From Arthrobacter_E sp041360795 (GTDB lineage: Bacteria > Actinomycetota > Actinomycetes > Actinomycetales > Micrococcaceae): 64,000 nt of DNA. The number at the start of each line of letters is the position of its first letter. Within the stretch, counting starts at the first letter, position 1. A model generated the notes under the pieces. It saw nothing but the letters and a program-made list of their open reading frames with translations. It did no database searches and was not told where the DNA came from. The stretch lies in the NCBI RefSeq assembly GCF_041360795.1, contig NZ_JBFUPW010000004.1, positions 62,001 to 126,000 of the forward strand, in the 5' to 3' direction. The position numbers and the translations under genes were made by a program. Of this stretch, positions 24,498 through 32,511 are shown in pieces.

Positions 24498-24872
24498 ATG
24501 CCCGATGAGACCGGTCCACAGCAGTGCTGGCGAAACCTTTCCCTACTCGGTTTCTCGACCCGTTGGATTTATGCCTGGCGGGCATTGGATGTCGAAACCA
24601 TTTCCACCCTCGTGGGTGAAAACATCGAATTTCATCAGGCCTCTGACGGGACGTCGGAACCTCTCAGAGGAGTGGCCGAACTCGTCGCGGCGCTCCGGGC
24701 CCCGGATTTCCGGTGGGATCTCGCCGACGCCGTCCATCTCAGAGGCCTGATCACTGCGGAGAACATGCTCGTCATCGACTACCGGAACGACGCCGGCATG
24801 TCATTCACCGAATCTCTGGAGTTCCTTGCCGGTCGGGTCAGTCTGCGCCGGGTCGAGGTCTACGCCCCCTGA
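24498..24872 (+). CDS. NTF2/SnoaL-like small protein
   Basis: A 124-residue protein with the cone-fold pattern of SnoaL-like proteins: an early helix pair (WRNLSLLGFSTRWIYAWRAL), a VGENIEFHQASD strand, and a final sheet ending FLAGRVSLRRVEVY. AAGGAAG seven bases upstream is a good ribosome site. The family includes isomerases, hydrolases and ligand-binding domains fused to ECF41 sigma factors; here the domain is a separate gene 95 bases behind an ECF sigma factor, so a ligand-sensing role with that sigma factor is possible. Its last 72 bases overlap a convergent gene. Confidence 0.65.
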   Translation: MPDETGPQQCWRNLSLLGFSTRWIYAWRALDVETISTLVGENIEFHQASDGTSEPLRGVAELVAALRAPDFRWDLADAVHLRGLITAENMLVIDYRNDAGMSFTESLEFLAGRVSLRRVEVYAP

Positions 24873-25166
24873 GGCATCCGGCTCGGTTTCCTCGCCGGGC
24901 ATCTCCGACGGGGCGTCCTCCCGCGCCTCGACGACCTCCTGAACCCGGCGGTCCATGTCGCGACGGGCGCGGACCATCGCCCCGGCCAGCTGGCCCAGCG
25001 CGAGCACGCAGAAGGCGATGACGGCGGGCAGCACCGGAAGAACGTCGGCCGCCCACAAGGACAGGACGACGACGCCGCCCACCAGTGGGAGCAGCCGCAG
25101 CCAGGATGCAGCCGCCGTATGTCGCGGGCGCGGATCGCCCGCTCGCCCCCTTGCGGATGCACTCAT
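24801..25166 (-). CDS. Small hypothetical membrane protein
   Basis: This 121-residue protein has two closely spaced hydrophobic helices (about residues 22-42 and 44-64), then MVRARRDMDRRVQEVVEAREDAP, a charged helix, and an acidic tail. I do not recognise the family. It ends inside the NTF2-like gene by convergent overlap, leaving the final 20 or so residues poorly supported. It starts 234 bases from the divergent response-regulator gene. Confidence 0.55.
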   Translation of the reverse strand: MSASARGRAGDPRPRHTAAASWLRLLPLVGGVVVLSLWAADVLPVLPAVIAFCVLALGQLAGAMVRARRDMDRRVQEVVEAREDAPSEMPGEETEPDASGGVDLDPAQTDPTGKELQRFGE

Positions 25167-25338
25167 CGTGGACGCCTCGCCTCGTTCTCGGTCCTGCGGG
25201 AGCCGGTTCCGGTGGAAACGCGGCCGTCGAGGACCACGGAGGTTCTCTCCCCGACACCGTTCCTAAGCAGGGTACCGGCCGGAGATGACGCGATCCTGAA
25301 CAATTTCCGCCCCTCCCCGGCCGCCCGCCGTCGTCCGC

Positions 25339-25356
25339 TCACAGCGAGCACACAGC
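25339..25356 (+). promoter_or_regulatory. PhoP-type direct repeat upstream of the two-component operon
   Basis: TCACAGC (25339-25345) and ACACAGC (25350-25356) are two 7-base repeats separated by four bases. This is the architecture of the M. tuberculosis PhoP box (TCACAGC, four bases, TCACAGC) with one mismatch. It is 44 bases before the response-regulator start, so autoregulation is likely. Confidence 0.7.
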
Positions 25357-25399
25357 GAACGCCTAGGCAGAAGCGAAGGCGAGGGTTCAGAGTGGAGGT

Positions 25400-26140
25400 A
25401 TGTCGCTGCCACCGTCACTCCAGTCCTTGCCTCGTCTGACCCGTCCGGACGGCTCTCCGATCCGTGCCCTGGTCCTGGACGACGAGCCGATGCTCCGTGA
25501 GCTGGTCGCCATGGGGCTCAAGCTGAGCGGCTGGGAGGTCCAGTACGCGGAGGACGGGCCGTCCGCGGTCCGGGTCGCGCGCGAGTTCCAGCCGGACGTG
25601 CTGGTGCTGGACATCATGGTGCCCGTGTTCGACGGCGTCGAGGCCCTCCAGAAGATCCGCACCTTCATGCCGGAGGTCCCGGCGCTCTTCCTGACCGCCA
25701 AGGACAGCGTGGAGAACCGGGTGGAGGGACTGGCGGCCGGCGGAGACGACTACGTGTCCAAGCCCTTCAGCCTCGAGGAGCTCACCCTGCGCCTGCACCG
25801 CCTGGTGCAGCGTTCCGGAGCCACGGCCAAGGACGCGTCCGAGCTGGTGGTGGGCGATCTGGTGCTCAACATCGACTCTCGGGAGGTCCGCCGCGGCGGC
25901 GAGGAGATCCAGCTGACCGCGACGCAGTTCGACCTTCTGCAGTACCTCATGGAGAACCCGCGGCGCGTGCTGAGCAAGAACCAGATCCTGGACCACGTGT
26001 GGCATTACGACTTCGGCGGCCAGGCGAACATCGTGGAGCTCTACATCTCCTACCTTCGCAAGAAGATCGATGTGGGACGTCCCCCCATGATCCACACCGT
26101 CCGGGGCGTGGGCTACGTCATCCGGCCGGGTGCGGAATGA
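25400..26140 (+). CDS. PhoP-like OmpR-family response regulator
   Basis: A 246-residue regulator. The receiver has acidic pocket D27/D28, phospho-acceptor D71 in LVLDIMVPVFDG, T in FLTAKDS and K in DYVSKPFSLEEL. The winged helix includes QLTATQFDLLQYLMENP, ILDHVWHYDFGGQANIVELY and HTVRGVGYVIRP. The HVWxYDFGGxxNxVExY stretch is characteristic of the mycobacterial PhoP/TcrX group. Translation couples to the kinase by an ATGA overlap. GGAGG lies only one base from the ATG, which is unusually close. The PhoP-type box upstream strengthens the assignment. Confidence 0.92.
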   Translation: MSLPPSLQSLPRLTRPDGSPIRALVLDDEPMLRELVAMGLKLSGWEVQYAEDGPSAVRVAREFQPDVLVLDIMVPVFDGVEALQKIRTFMPEVPALFLTAKDSVENRVEGLAAGGDDYVSKPFSLEELTLRLHRLVQRSGATAKDASELVVGDLVLNIDSREVRRGGEEIQLTATQFDLLQYLMENPRRVLSKNQILDHVWHYDFGGQANIVELYISYLRKKIDVGRPPMIHTVRGVGYVIRPGAE

Positions 26141-27666
26141 CCACGCAGAGCATCCCTGAGAGCGCCCTTCCCCCGGTCCCCGGCAATCCACCGACCGGCG
26201 CCCGGTCTTCCAGCGCCGGGCCCCGTTGGCGGCGCCTGAAGTCGTGGCCCCTGCGCACCAAGCTGGTGCTCGTCACCATGGCGCTCCTGACGGTCATCGC
26301 CGCGGTGCTCGGCTCCGTGGTCTACGCGACCATGGACCGTGTCCTGACCAACGACGTCGACTCGCAGCTGCGGCTGGCGAACCACCGTGCGGCGGCGACC
26401 CTGGGCGGCCCAGTCGGGCCGGGCGGTTCTCCCGAGTTCCGGGGCCAGGCCCTCGGCACGATCACGGCGGTGTCCACGAGCGACGGCTCCCAGGGCGCGG
26501 CGGTGATCCTCCGCGACGACGGGCAGTTCGCCCCGCTCCCCACGAGCGACCTCCGGAAGATCGCGCTCTTCTCCGCCACCCCGGAGGCCTACCGACCGGG
26601 CGCAGCCCCCGTCACCAGCCGGCTCAGCGTCGGCGAGTACCGGATGCTGGCGTCCACCACCCCCAACGGAGCGGTGGTGGTCACGGGGCTCCCTCTCGCC
26701 GGCAAGAACGACGCCCTCGGCGCCCTCGTCCTGACCACCCTCCTCGTGTCGGCGGGTGCCCTGGTGATCTGCGCCGTCGTGGGCACCTGGCTCATCCGCC
26801 GGACCCTGCGCCCTCTCGCTCAGCTCAGCGAGGTGGCCGGGCAGGTGGCGGAGTCACGGCTCGACGTGGGCGAAGTCGCCCTGGGCGCGCGCGTCCCGGA
26901 GAGCGCCACGGACCCCGACACCGAGGTGGGCAGCGTGGGGCATGCGTTCAACCGGATGCTCGACAACGTCGCCGGCGCCCTGGCCGTGCGGCACGCCTCC
27001 GAGATGAAGGCCCGGCAGTTCGTGGCGGACGCCTCCCACGAGCTCCGCACCCCGCTGACGGCCATCCGCGGCTACAGCGAGATGCTCGGCCTCACCGAAT
27101 CCCTCAGCGATCAGGGCAAGGAGTCACTGTCCCGGGTGCAGAGCCAGTCCGTGAGGATGAACGCGCTCGTGGAGGACCTGCTGACGCTCGCCCGGCTGGA
27201 CGAGGGCCAGGCCATTCAGGGACGCTCCGTGGACCTCGTGCAGCTCGCGGTCGAGGAGGTCATGGAGAAGCGCGCCCAGGACTCCGGACATGACTGGCGG
27301 CTGGCGGTCCCCGCGGGAACCGTGGATGCCTGGGCCGATCCGGCGCGGCTGCGGCAGGTTCTGGTGAATCTGCTGACCAACGCCCAGAAGCACACGCCGG
27401 AAGGCACCAAGGTGGAGGTCGGCGTCGCGGTCTCGGCCGATGGCAGGCCGACGCTCACCGTGACCGACGACGGCCCCGGCATCCCCGAGGAGCTTCAGCC
27501 CGAGGTGTTCTCCCGCTTCACCCAGGCGGACAAGGCACGGACGGGGGGCTCGTCCGGGCTGGGCCTGTCGATCGTGCAGGCGATCGTCCAGGCGCACGGC
27601 GGGATCGTGACCCTGGAGTCCCGGCCCGGACGGACCGTGTTCTCCGTGGAGCTGCGCCCGGCCTGA
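26137..27666 (+). CDS. Sensor histidine kinase (PhoR-like)
   Basis: A 509-residue membrane kinase. TM1 spans about 42-62, an extracytoplasmic sensor 65-195, TM2 198-219, and a HAMP linker follows (RRTLRPLAQLSEVAGQVAE). HisKA carries FVADASHELRTPLTAIRGY with phospho-acceptor H301. The HATPase region has LVNLLTNAQKHTPEG (N box), TDDGPGIPEE (G1) and GLGLSIVQAIVQAHGG (G2). The ATG at 26137 overlaps the regulator stop. The N-terminal 40 residues are Pro-rich. The sensed signal is unknown. Confidence 0.93.
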   Translation: MTTQSIPESALPPVPGNPPTGARSSSAGPRWRRLKSWPLRTKLVLVTMALLTVIAAVLGSVVYATMDRVLTNDVDSQLRLANHRAAATLGGPVGPGGSPEFRGQALGTITAVSTSDGSQGAAVILRDDGQFAPLPTSDLRKIALFSATPEAYRPGAAPVTSRLSVGEYRMLASTTPNGAVVVTGLPLAGKNDALGALVLTTLLVSAGALVICAVVGTWLIRRTLRPLAQLSEVAGQVAESRLDVGEVALGARVPESATDPDTEVGSVGHAFNRMLDNVAGALAVRHASEMKARQFVADASHELRTPLTAIRGYSEMLGLTESLSDQGKESLSRVQSQSVRMNALVEDLLTLARLDEGQAIQGRSVDLVQLAVEEVMEKRAQDSGHDWRLAVPAGTVDAWADPARLRQVLVNLLTNAQKHTPEGTKVEVGVAVSADGRPTLTVTDDGPGIPEELQPEVFSRFTQADKARTGGSSGLGLSIVQAIVQAHGGIVTLESRPGRTVFSVELRPA

Positions 27667-27727
27667 CGCGAGAAGCCAGCTGGGCACAGTGTTCGGCGTG
27701 AACATGGTGCCCAACTGGCTTCTCGCG
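27667..27727. repeat. Long palindrome starting directly after the kinase stop codon
   Basis: Arms 27667-27686 (CGCGAGAAGCCAGCTGGGCA) and 27708-27727 are complementary at 19 of 20 positions. TGTTC/GAACA form an inner stem. It lies between the convergent kinase and upp genes; the left arm begins at the first base after the TGA. Confidence 0.85.
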
Positions 27728-27749
27728 AGCAGGGGACGGCGGGTGAGGC

Positions 27750-28397
27750 TCAGGCCTCCAGGACGCTCGCGACGCCGTAGAGGCGGTCGCCGGCGTCGCC
27801 GAGACCGGGGACGATGTACGCCTTCTCATCGAGGCGCTCGTCGATCGAGGCGAGAACCACCGTGACGTTCGCGTCGGAGAGCTCCTCCTCCAGCTTCGCC
27901 AGACCCTCCGGCGCGGCCAGGAGGCAGATGCAGGTGACCTCGTCGGCGCCGCGGCGGAAGAGGAACTTGATGGCCTCACGCAGCGTGCCACCGGTGGCCA
28001 GCATGGGGTCCAGCACGAAGACCTGGCGGCCCGTGAGGTCCTCCGGGAGGCGCTCGGCGTAGGTGATGATGTCCAGGGTGTGCTCGTCACGGGCCATGCC
28101 CAGGAAGCCCACCTCGGCGGTGGGGACCAGCTTGGTCATGCCCTCGAGCATGCCGAGACCGGCCCGGAGGATCGGGACCACGAGGGGCGTCGGCTTGGTG
28201 AAAGCCGTGCCGATCGTGGTGGCCACCGGAGTCTCGATGGTGACGGGCTGGGTACGCACCTCGCGAGTGGCCTCGTAGGCGAGAAGGGTGACGAGCTCTT
28301 CGGTCAGCTGACGGAAGACGGGCGAAGGCGTCGTCTTGTCCCGCAGCACGGTGAGCTTATGGGCGACGAGCGGGTGGTCCACAACGATGGTGCGCAT
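27750..28397 (-). CDS. upp: Uracil phosphoribosyltransferase
   Basis: A 215-residue enzyme converting uracil plus PRPP to UMP in pyrimidine salvage. VFVLDPMLATGGTLREAIKF is the PRPP-binding loop, VPILRAGLGMLEGM the PPi-binding loop and IVPGLGDAGDRLYG the uracil-binding C-terminal segment. Length and start (MRTIVVDHPLVAHKLTVLRD) fit the family. It is divergent from tadA with a long palindrome between them; this upp-tadA neighbourhood is common in actinobacteria. Confidence 0.97.
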   Translation of the reverse strand: MRTIVVDHPLVAHKLTVLRDKTTPSPVFRQLTEELVTLLAYEATREVRTQPVTIETPVATTIGTAFTKPTPLVVPILRAGLGMLEGMTKLVPTAEVGFLGMARDEHTLDIITYAERLPEDLTGRQVFVLDPMLATGGTLREAIKFLFRRGADEVTCICLLAAPEGLAKLEEELSDANVTVVLASIDERLDEKAYIVPGLGDAGDRLYGVASVLEA

Positions 28398-28458
28398 GGG
28401 TCAAATTTACAGGACGCCGGCCGCTTGCCGTCCCTCGCCGACCGCGGCACTTTTCCCC

Positions 28459-28519
28459 CGCGAACCGCCAGTAGGTGCCCGTATCCGTGGGCCATACGGG
28501 CACCTACTGGCGGTTCGCG
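28459..28519. repeat. Perfect 26-bp inverted repeat in a divergent promoter region
   Basis: Arms 28459-28484 and 28494-28519 are exact reverse complements with a nine-base loop. The outer sequence is CGCGAACCGCCAGTAGGTGC. It lies between the starts of upp and tadA, so it is transcribed as 5' leader or not at all, and cannot terminate either gene. Confidence 0.9.
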
Positions 28520-28548
28520 AGCGTGGGAGGCCGGATACGCTGGTGGGC

Positions 28549-29049
28549 ATGATCCCGCACGACGCCGACCACGAGCACTGGATGGGCCTCGCCCTCGCCG
28601 AGGCCCGGGAGGCGCTGCGCACCGAGGACGTGCCGATCGGCGCGGTGCTGCTGGGCCCCGACGGCGCCGTCCTCGCCACCGGTCGCAACGAACGCGAGGC
28701 TCTCGGCGACCCCACGGCGCACGCCGAAGTAGTCGCGATCCGGGCCGGCGCCGAGGCCCTCCGCCGCAGGATGACCGACGACGGCGGAGCCTCCGACGGC
28801 TGGCGTCTGGAGGACTGCACGCTGGTGGTCACGCTCGAGCCGTGCGCGATGTGCGCCGGGGCGATCGTCCTGAGCAGGATCCCCCGCGTGGTGTTCGGCG
28901 CGTGGGACGAGAAGGCCGGCGCCGCGGGCTCCGTCTTCGACATCCTCCGCGAGCGCCGCCTCAACCACTGGGTGGAGGTCTACGCCGGGATCCGCGAAGA
29001 CGAGTGCGCCGCCCTCCTGCGGGACTTCTTCGCCCGCCACCGGGGCTGA
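28549..29049 (+). CDS. tadA: tRNA adenosine(34) deaminase
   Basis: A 166-residue zinc deaminase that converts A34 of tRNA-Arg(ACG) to inosine so that it reads CGU, CGC and CGA. The HAE motif (H58, E60) and PCAMC (C99, C102) form the zinc site. Its substrate tRNA is encoded twice or more at 8.4-8.8 kb in this window. The ATG at 28549 matches the family start MGLALAEAREAL a few residues later. The right arm of the palindrome ends 29 bases upstream. Confidence 0.94.
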   Translation: MIPHDADHEHWMGLALAEAREALRTEDVPIGAVLLGPDGAVLATGRNEREALGDPTAHAEVVAIRAGAEALRRRMTDDGGASDGWRLEDCTLVVTLEPCAMCAGAIVLSRIPRVVFGAWDEKAGAAGSVFDILRERRLNHWVEVYAGIREDECAALLRDFFARHRG

Positions 29050-29146
29050 CCCCGAGACTTCCTCCCCCTCACAGCGCTCCGGCGGCCGGCGTCGTCGTGC
29101 GCCGCCCAGGCCTTCTGTTCTTGTCCCCCGCAACCCCGCCAGAACA

Positions 29147-29193
29147 TTAGTTTGACTAAGCAACCTTTCTACTTATATAGTTGCCGTAAGCAA
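29147..29193. promoter_or_regulatory. MarR operator region
   Basis: TTAGT-TTG-ACTAA (29147-29159), GCAAC (29160-29164) with GTTGC (29180-29184), and TTGC-CGTAA-GCAA (29181-29193) are nested small inverted repeats in an AT-rich stretch directly before the MarR ribosome site (CAGGAGG). Such clustered dyads are typical of autoregulating MarR proteins. Confidence 0.65.
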
Positions 29194-29208
29194 TTACAGG
29201 AGGATCGG

Positions 29209-29685
29209 ATGCCGGTAGAGCCAGCAACAGCGCGGGCACTCATCCGCGGGGTCGTGGATCTGCAGCGCGCACTGCGCTGCCTCTCACACGACTCCCTGGC
29301 TCCGGGAACCAGCACGGCCCTGCTCGGGGTGCTCCACATGATCACCGAACACGGTGGGCGTGCGGTGGACATCGCGCAGCGGCTCGGCGTGAGTTCCCCG
29401 GTGCTGAGCCGCCACCTCGGAGAACTCGAGGAACGCGGCTTCATCACCCGGACGCAGGACCCCACGGACCGCAGGGCCCAGTTGCTGGAAGTCACCGAGA
29501 TCGGGCAGGAACAGCTCGCCCGGGCCGAGGAGGACCGCGTCCAGGCGCTCCTGAGCCTCCTCGGTGACTGGGATGAGGACCAGGCGCTCACGTGCCGCTC
29601 CAACCTCACCGACCTCACCGTGGCCTTGCAGTCCTACCGTCGCAAGCCCTCCCCGTACGCCGCCGCCACCCCCGCAGGAGACTGA
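29209..29685 (+). CDS. MarR-family transcriptional regulator
   Basis: A 158-residue MarR protein. The winged helix is HMITEHGGRAVDIAQRLGVS...LSRHLGELEERG, with the basic wing TQDPTDRRAQLLEVTEIG. A strong CAGGAGG site selects the ATG at 29209 over an ATG-like start 19 codons upstream that would lie in the operator. It is followed after three bases by a DHA2 exporter, which it presumably represses along with itself until a toxic ligand binds. Confidence 0.92.
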   Translation: MPVEPATARALIRGVVDLQRALRCLSHDSLAPGTSTALLGVLHMITEHGGRAVDIAQRLGVSSPVLSRHLGELEERGFITRTQDPTDRRAQLLEVTEIGQEQLARAEEDRVQALLSLLGDWDEDQALTCRSNLTDLTVALQSYRRKPSPYAAATPAGD

Positions 29686-29688
29686 ATC

Positions 29689-31734
29689 TTGAACCCCACC
29701 CACGAGGCTCAGCCCATGAGCCACCGGCAGATCATGGAGGCCTTCACCGGCCTCCTTGCCGCGTTCTTCACGGCGATCGTGTCCAGCACGATCGTCTCGA
29801 ACGCGCTGCCCACCATCATTTCCGACCTCAAAGGCACCCAGACGGACTTCGCCTGGGTCATCACGGCCTCCATGCTGGCCAGCGCCGTCACCACCCCGAT
29901 CTGGGGCAAGCTCGCGGACCTGTACGACAAGAAGATCCTGGTCCAGCTGAGCATCGTCGTGTTCGTGGCCGGTTCGGTGGTGGCGGGCCTCTCCCCCGAC
30001 ATCCCCATGCTGCTGACCGCACGCGTCATCCAGGGCATCGGCATGGGCGGTCTGATCGCCCTGTCCCAGGCCATCATGGGCGTCATGATCGCCCCGCGTG
30101 AGCGTGGCAAGTACTCCGGCTACCTCGGCGCCGTTCTCGCCGTGGGCACCGCAGGCGGCCCGCTGCTCGGCGGTCTGATCGTGGACCACTGGGGCTGGCG
30201 CTGGACCTTCTACGTCTGTGTCCCCCTCGCGATCATCGCGCTGATCCTGCTCCAGATCACCCTGAAGCTGCCGCAGATCCGCCGCAAGGCCAAGATCGAC
30301 TGGCTGGGCACCATCCTGCTCAGCGCGTCCGTCTCCACCCTGCTGATCTGGGTCTCCTTCGCCGGCAACCCGGACTACTACGAGTGGTGGTCCTGGCAGA
30401 CCGCGGCGATGGTGGGCGGCTCGGTCGTCGGCCTGCTGCTCTTCATCCTGGTCGAGGCCAAGGTCGCCGAGCCGATCATCCCCCTGAAGATCATCTCCAA
30501 CCGCACCACCGCGCTGAGCATCGTGGCCTCGGTGGCCATCGGTGTGGCCATGTTCGGTTCCTCCTCCTTCATCGGTCAGTACTTCCAGGTGGCCCGTGGC
30601 GCGACGCCTACCGAGGCCGGCCTGCTCACCCTGCCGATGATCTTCACCAACCTGGTGGGCTCCACGGTCGCGGGTCAGCTGATCTCCCGCTACGGGAAGT
30701 GGAAGGGCTACCTGGTGGCCGGCACGATCTTCACCGCGGCGGGCATGCTCCTCCTCGGTACGATCGACCACGAGACCGACTTCTGGATCACCGGCGTCTA
30801 CATGGCCGTCCTGGGCCTCGGTCTCGGCATGACCATGCAGAACCTGGTCCTGGCCGTGCAGAACACCGTCGCTCCGCGGGACATCGGGTCCGCGAGTGCC
30901 TCGGTGGCGTTCTTCCGGACCGTCGGTGGCGCGATCGGCGTCTCCGTGCTGGGCGCCGTGCTGGGCAACCGCTCCTCGGATCTGATCAAGCAGGGCTTCA
31001 TCGACCACCACATCAAGGTCCCCGCCGGGTCCGGTGCGTCGAGCACGAGCCTGGACGTCAAGGACATGCCCGGCCCGATCGCCACGATCGTCAAGGCCGC
31101 CTACGGTGATGCCTCCGCGCAGATCTTCCTGATCGCCGGTTTCGTCGCGATCGCCGCGATCATCGCCGTGCTGTTCATCAAGGAGGTCCCGCTGCGCAAG
31201 ACGGTCGAGATGCAGCCGGCCAAGGCGGCTTCCGAGGGCTCCGTCGGGGAACCCGACACGACGACGGCGACCCTCGCCGCGGTCGCCGCTCCCTCCGGGG
31301 CCGCGGGTGAGGCACTCGCCAACGGCCTGAATCCGAGCGACGCTCCCGAGCAGCACGTTCCGGCTCACGTCGCAGGGCATCAGCGCACCGCCCCGGCGAC
31401 GCACGACGGCGGCCTGGAGGGCGGGCTCGACTCCGAGCTGCGGCTCCTGCTGGCTGAGCGCGAGACGCCCGGCGTCGTGCCCCAGGGCGACACCGCGGCC
31501 ACGCTCGCGGCGCTCCAGCAGACGCAGTTGCTGCTCGCGAAGCAGCAGGAGCAGCTCGCCAAGCTGAGCGAGAAGGTCAACACCCAGCTGCTGGCGCAGC
31601 TGGAGGTGTCCGAGCGGCAGGGTCAGGCGGCCGGCGAGCTGGCCAGGATCCAGGCAGAGCTCGACGCCGAGCGGCAGCTCCAGAAGGAAGCCGCGCTGTA
31701 TCTGGCGACCCGGGGACGGCACAGCGCAGGCTGA
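29689..31734 (+). CDS. DHA2 (EmrB/QacA-type) multidrug exporter with C-terminal coiled coil
   Basis: An MFS protein of 681 residues with 14 predicted helices: FTAIVSSTIVSNALPTIISD at helix 1, the motif A loop WGKLADLYDKK and AVLAVGTAGGPLLGGLIVDH (motif C). It exports drugs by proton antiport. After the last helix (about residue 500) there is a 180-residue cytosolic extension. First comes a Pro/Ala-rich linker, then from about 590 a Gln/Leu/Glu-rich coiled coil (LLLAKQQEQLAKLSEKVN). The family norm is about 500-550 residues. The start is TTG at 29689 after AGGAG; ATG at 29716 is an alternative. Confidence 0.9.
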   Translation: MNPTHEAQPMSHRQIMEAFTGLLAAFFTAIVSSTIVSNALPTIISDLKGTQTDFAWVITASMLASAVTTPIWGKLADLYDKKILVQLSIVVFVAGSVVAGLSPDIPMLLTARVIQGIGMGGLIALSQAIMGVMIAPRERGKYSGYLGAVLAVGTAGGPLLGGLIVDHWGWRWTFYVCVPLAIIALILLQITLKLPQIRRKAKIDWLGTILLSASVSTLLIWVSFAGNPDYYEWWSWQTAAMVGGSVVGLLLFILVEAKVAEPIIPLKIISNRTTALSIVASVAIGVAMFGSSSFIGQYFQVARGATPTEAGLLTLPMIFTNLVGSTVAGQLISRYGKWKGYLVAGTIFTAAGMLLLGTIDHETDFWITGVYMAVLGLGLGMTMQNLVLAVQNTVAPRDIGSASASVAFFRTVGGAIGVSVLGAVLGNRSSDLIKQGFIDHHIKVPAGSGASSTSLDVKDMPGPIATIVKAAYGDASAQIFLIAGFVAIAAIIAVLFIKEVPLRKTVEMQPAKAASEGSVGEPDTTTATLAAVAAPSGAAGEALANGLNPSDAPEQHVPAHVAGHQRTAPATHDGGLEGGLDSELRLLLAERETPGVVPQGDTAATLAALQQTQLLLAKQQEQLAKLSEKVNTQLLAQLEVSERQGQAAGELARIQAELDAERQLQKEAALYLATRGRHSAG

Positions 31735-31761
31735 GGCGGTCAGCTCCTGCGGAGGTGTTGG

Positions 31762-31795
31762 GAGGGGCGTCCACCGGTTGCGGTGGGCGCCCCTC
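31762..31795 (+). terminator. Terminator of the MarR/DHA2 operon
   Basis: Fifteen-base arms GAGGGGCGTCCACCG and CGGTGGGCGCCCCTC pair with one G-U, loop four bases, 27 bases after the exporter stop. Confidence 0.75.
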
Positions 31796-31913
31796 GGGCG
31801 TTTCCGGGGGACAGTGAGTGGCCCGAGATCTGGCGGTTTCGGAGCCTGGAAAGTGGCCTGGATGTGCTCCGTTTGGGCGGGGGTGTCCGGCTACGGTAAA
31901 GTGGTCAACCGTT

Positions 31914-32003
31914 GGTGACGTGTCCGAGCGGCCGAAGGTGCAACACTCGAAATGTTGTTTGGTGTAACAGCCAACGTGGGTTCAAATCCCACCGTCACCG
32001 CCA
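31914..32003 (+). tRNA. tRNA-Ser(CGA)
   Basis: A class II tRNA: acceptor GGTGACG/CGTCACC, anticodon stem-loop with CTCGAAA (anticodon CGA), a long variable arm (TGGTGTAACAGCCA) and T-arm GTGGG-TTCAAAT-CCCAC. The discriminator G at 32000 is followed by an encoded CCA. TACGGTAAAGT about 20 bases upstream may be the -10 region. Confidence 0.96.
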
Positions 32004-32008
32004 GAGCG

Positions 32009-32050
32009 AAGGCCCTGGAACTCCTGAGAGATCAGAGGTTCCGGGGCCTT
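32009..32050 (+). terminator. tRNA-Ser terminator
   Basis: AAGGCCCTGGAAC (32009-32021) and GTTCCGGGGCCTT (32038-32050) pair with one G-U; inner CTCCTGA/TCAGAG extends the stem. Confidence 0.8.
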
Positions 32051-32124
32051 CGTCATTGACCGAGACGGTACGCACGCTCGGGGACAGCCCCATTCCTGGC
32101 GCTGCCCCGCTAGCCGGTCCCTGC

Positions 32125-32511
32125 TCATGGGCGATGAGTCTCGGGTGATGCTTGTTCGTGCCGCCTACCGAAGTGGGTGATCTTGTCGTCCAGGACGTCG
32201 ATGGCCCGCTGCAGGGCTTCGGCGCGTGCGTCCAGGGCGGCCCGACGCTCCCGGAGGAAGGTCGCCGGGTCCGCGGAGGCCTCTTCTCCGCGGAGGAGCG
32301 TGGCGAACTCACGGAGGTCCGAGATGCCCAGCCCGGCGTCCCTCATACAGGTGACCACGCCGATCCATGCCAGATCGCTGTCGGAAAACCTGCGATGATT
32401 CGACGAACTGCGCTCGAACGGACCGATGATCCCCTCGTCTTCGTAGTAGCGGATCGCGTCAGGAGAGAGCCCCGAGGCTGCCACCGCTTCCTGCATCGTG
32501 AACGTCGTCAT
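32125..32511 (-). CDS. MerR-family transcriptional regulator
   Basis: A 128-residue MerR protein: HTH and wing TMQEAVAASGLSPDAIRYYE...GPFERSSSNHRRFSDSDL, then RDAGLGISDLREFATLL and a dimerisation helix RRAALDARAEALQRAIDVLD. There is no metal-binding cysteine in the C-terminus, so an organic or oxidative ligand is likelier. The ATG at 32511 places its first 53 bases inside the end of the upstream aldo-keto reductase gene, giving a two-gene operon. The MerR-type promoter at 33464-33494 fits control of the pair. Confidence 0.9.
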   Translation of the reverse strand: MTTFTMQEAVAASGLSPDAIRYYEDEGIIGPFERSSSNHRRFSDSDLAWIGVVTCMRDAGLGISDLREFATLLRGEEASADPATFLRERRAALDARAEALQRAIDVLDDKITHFGRRHEQASPETHRP

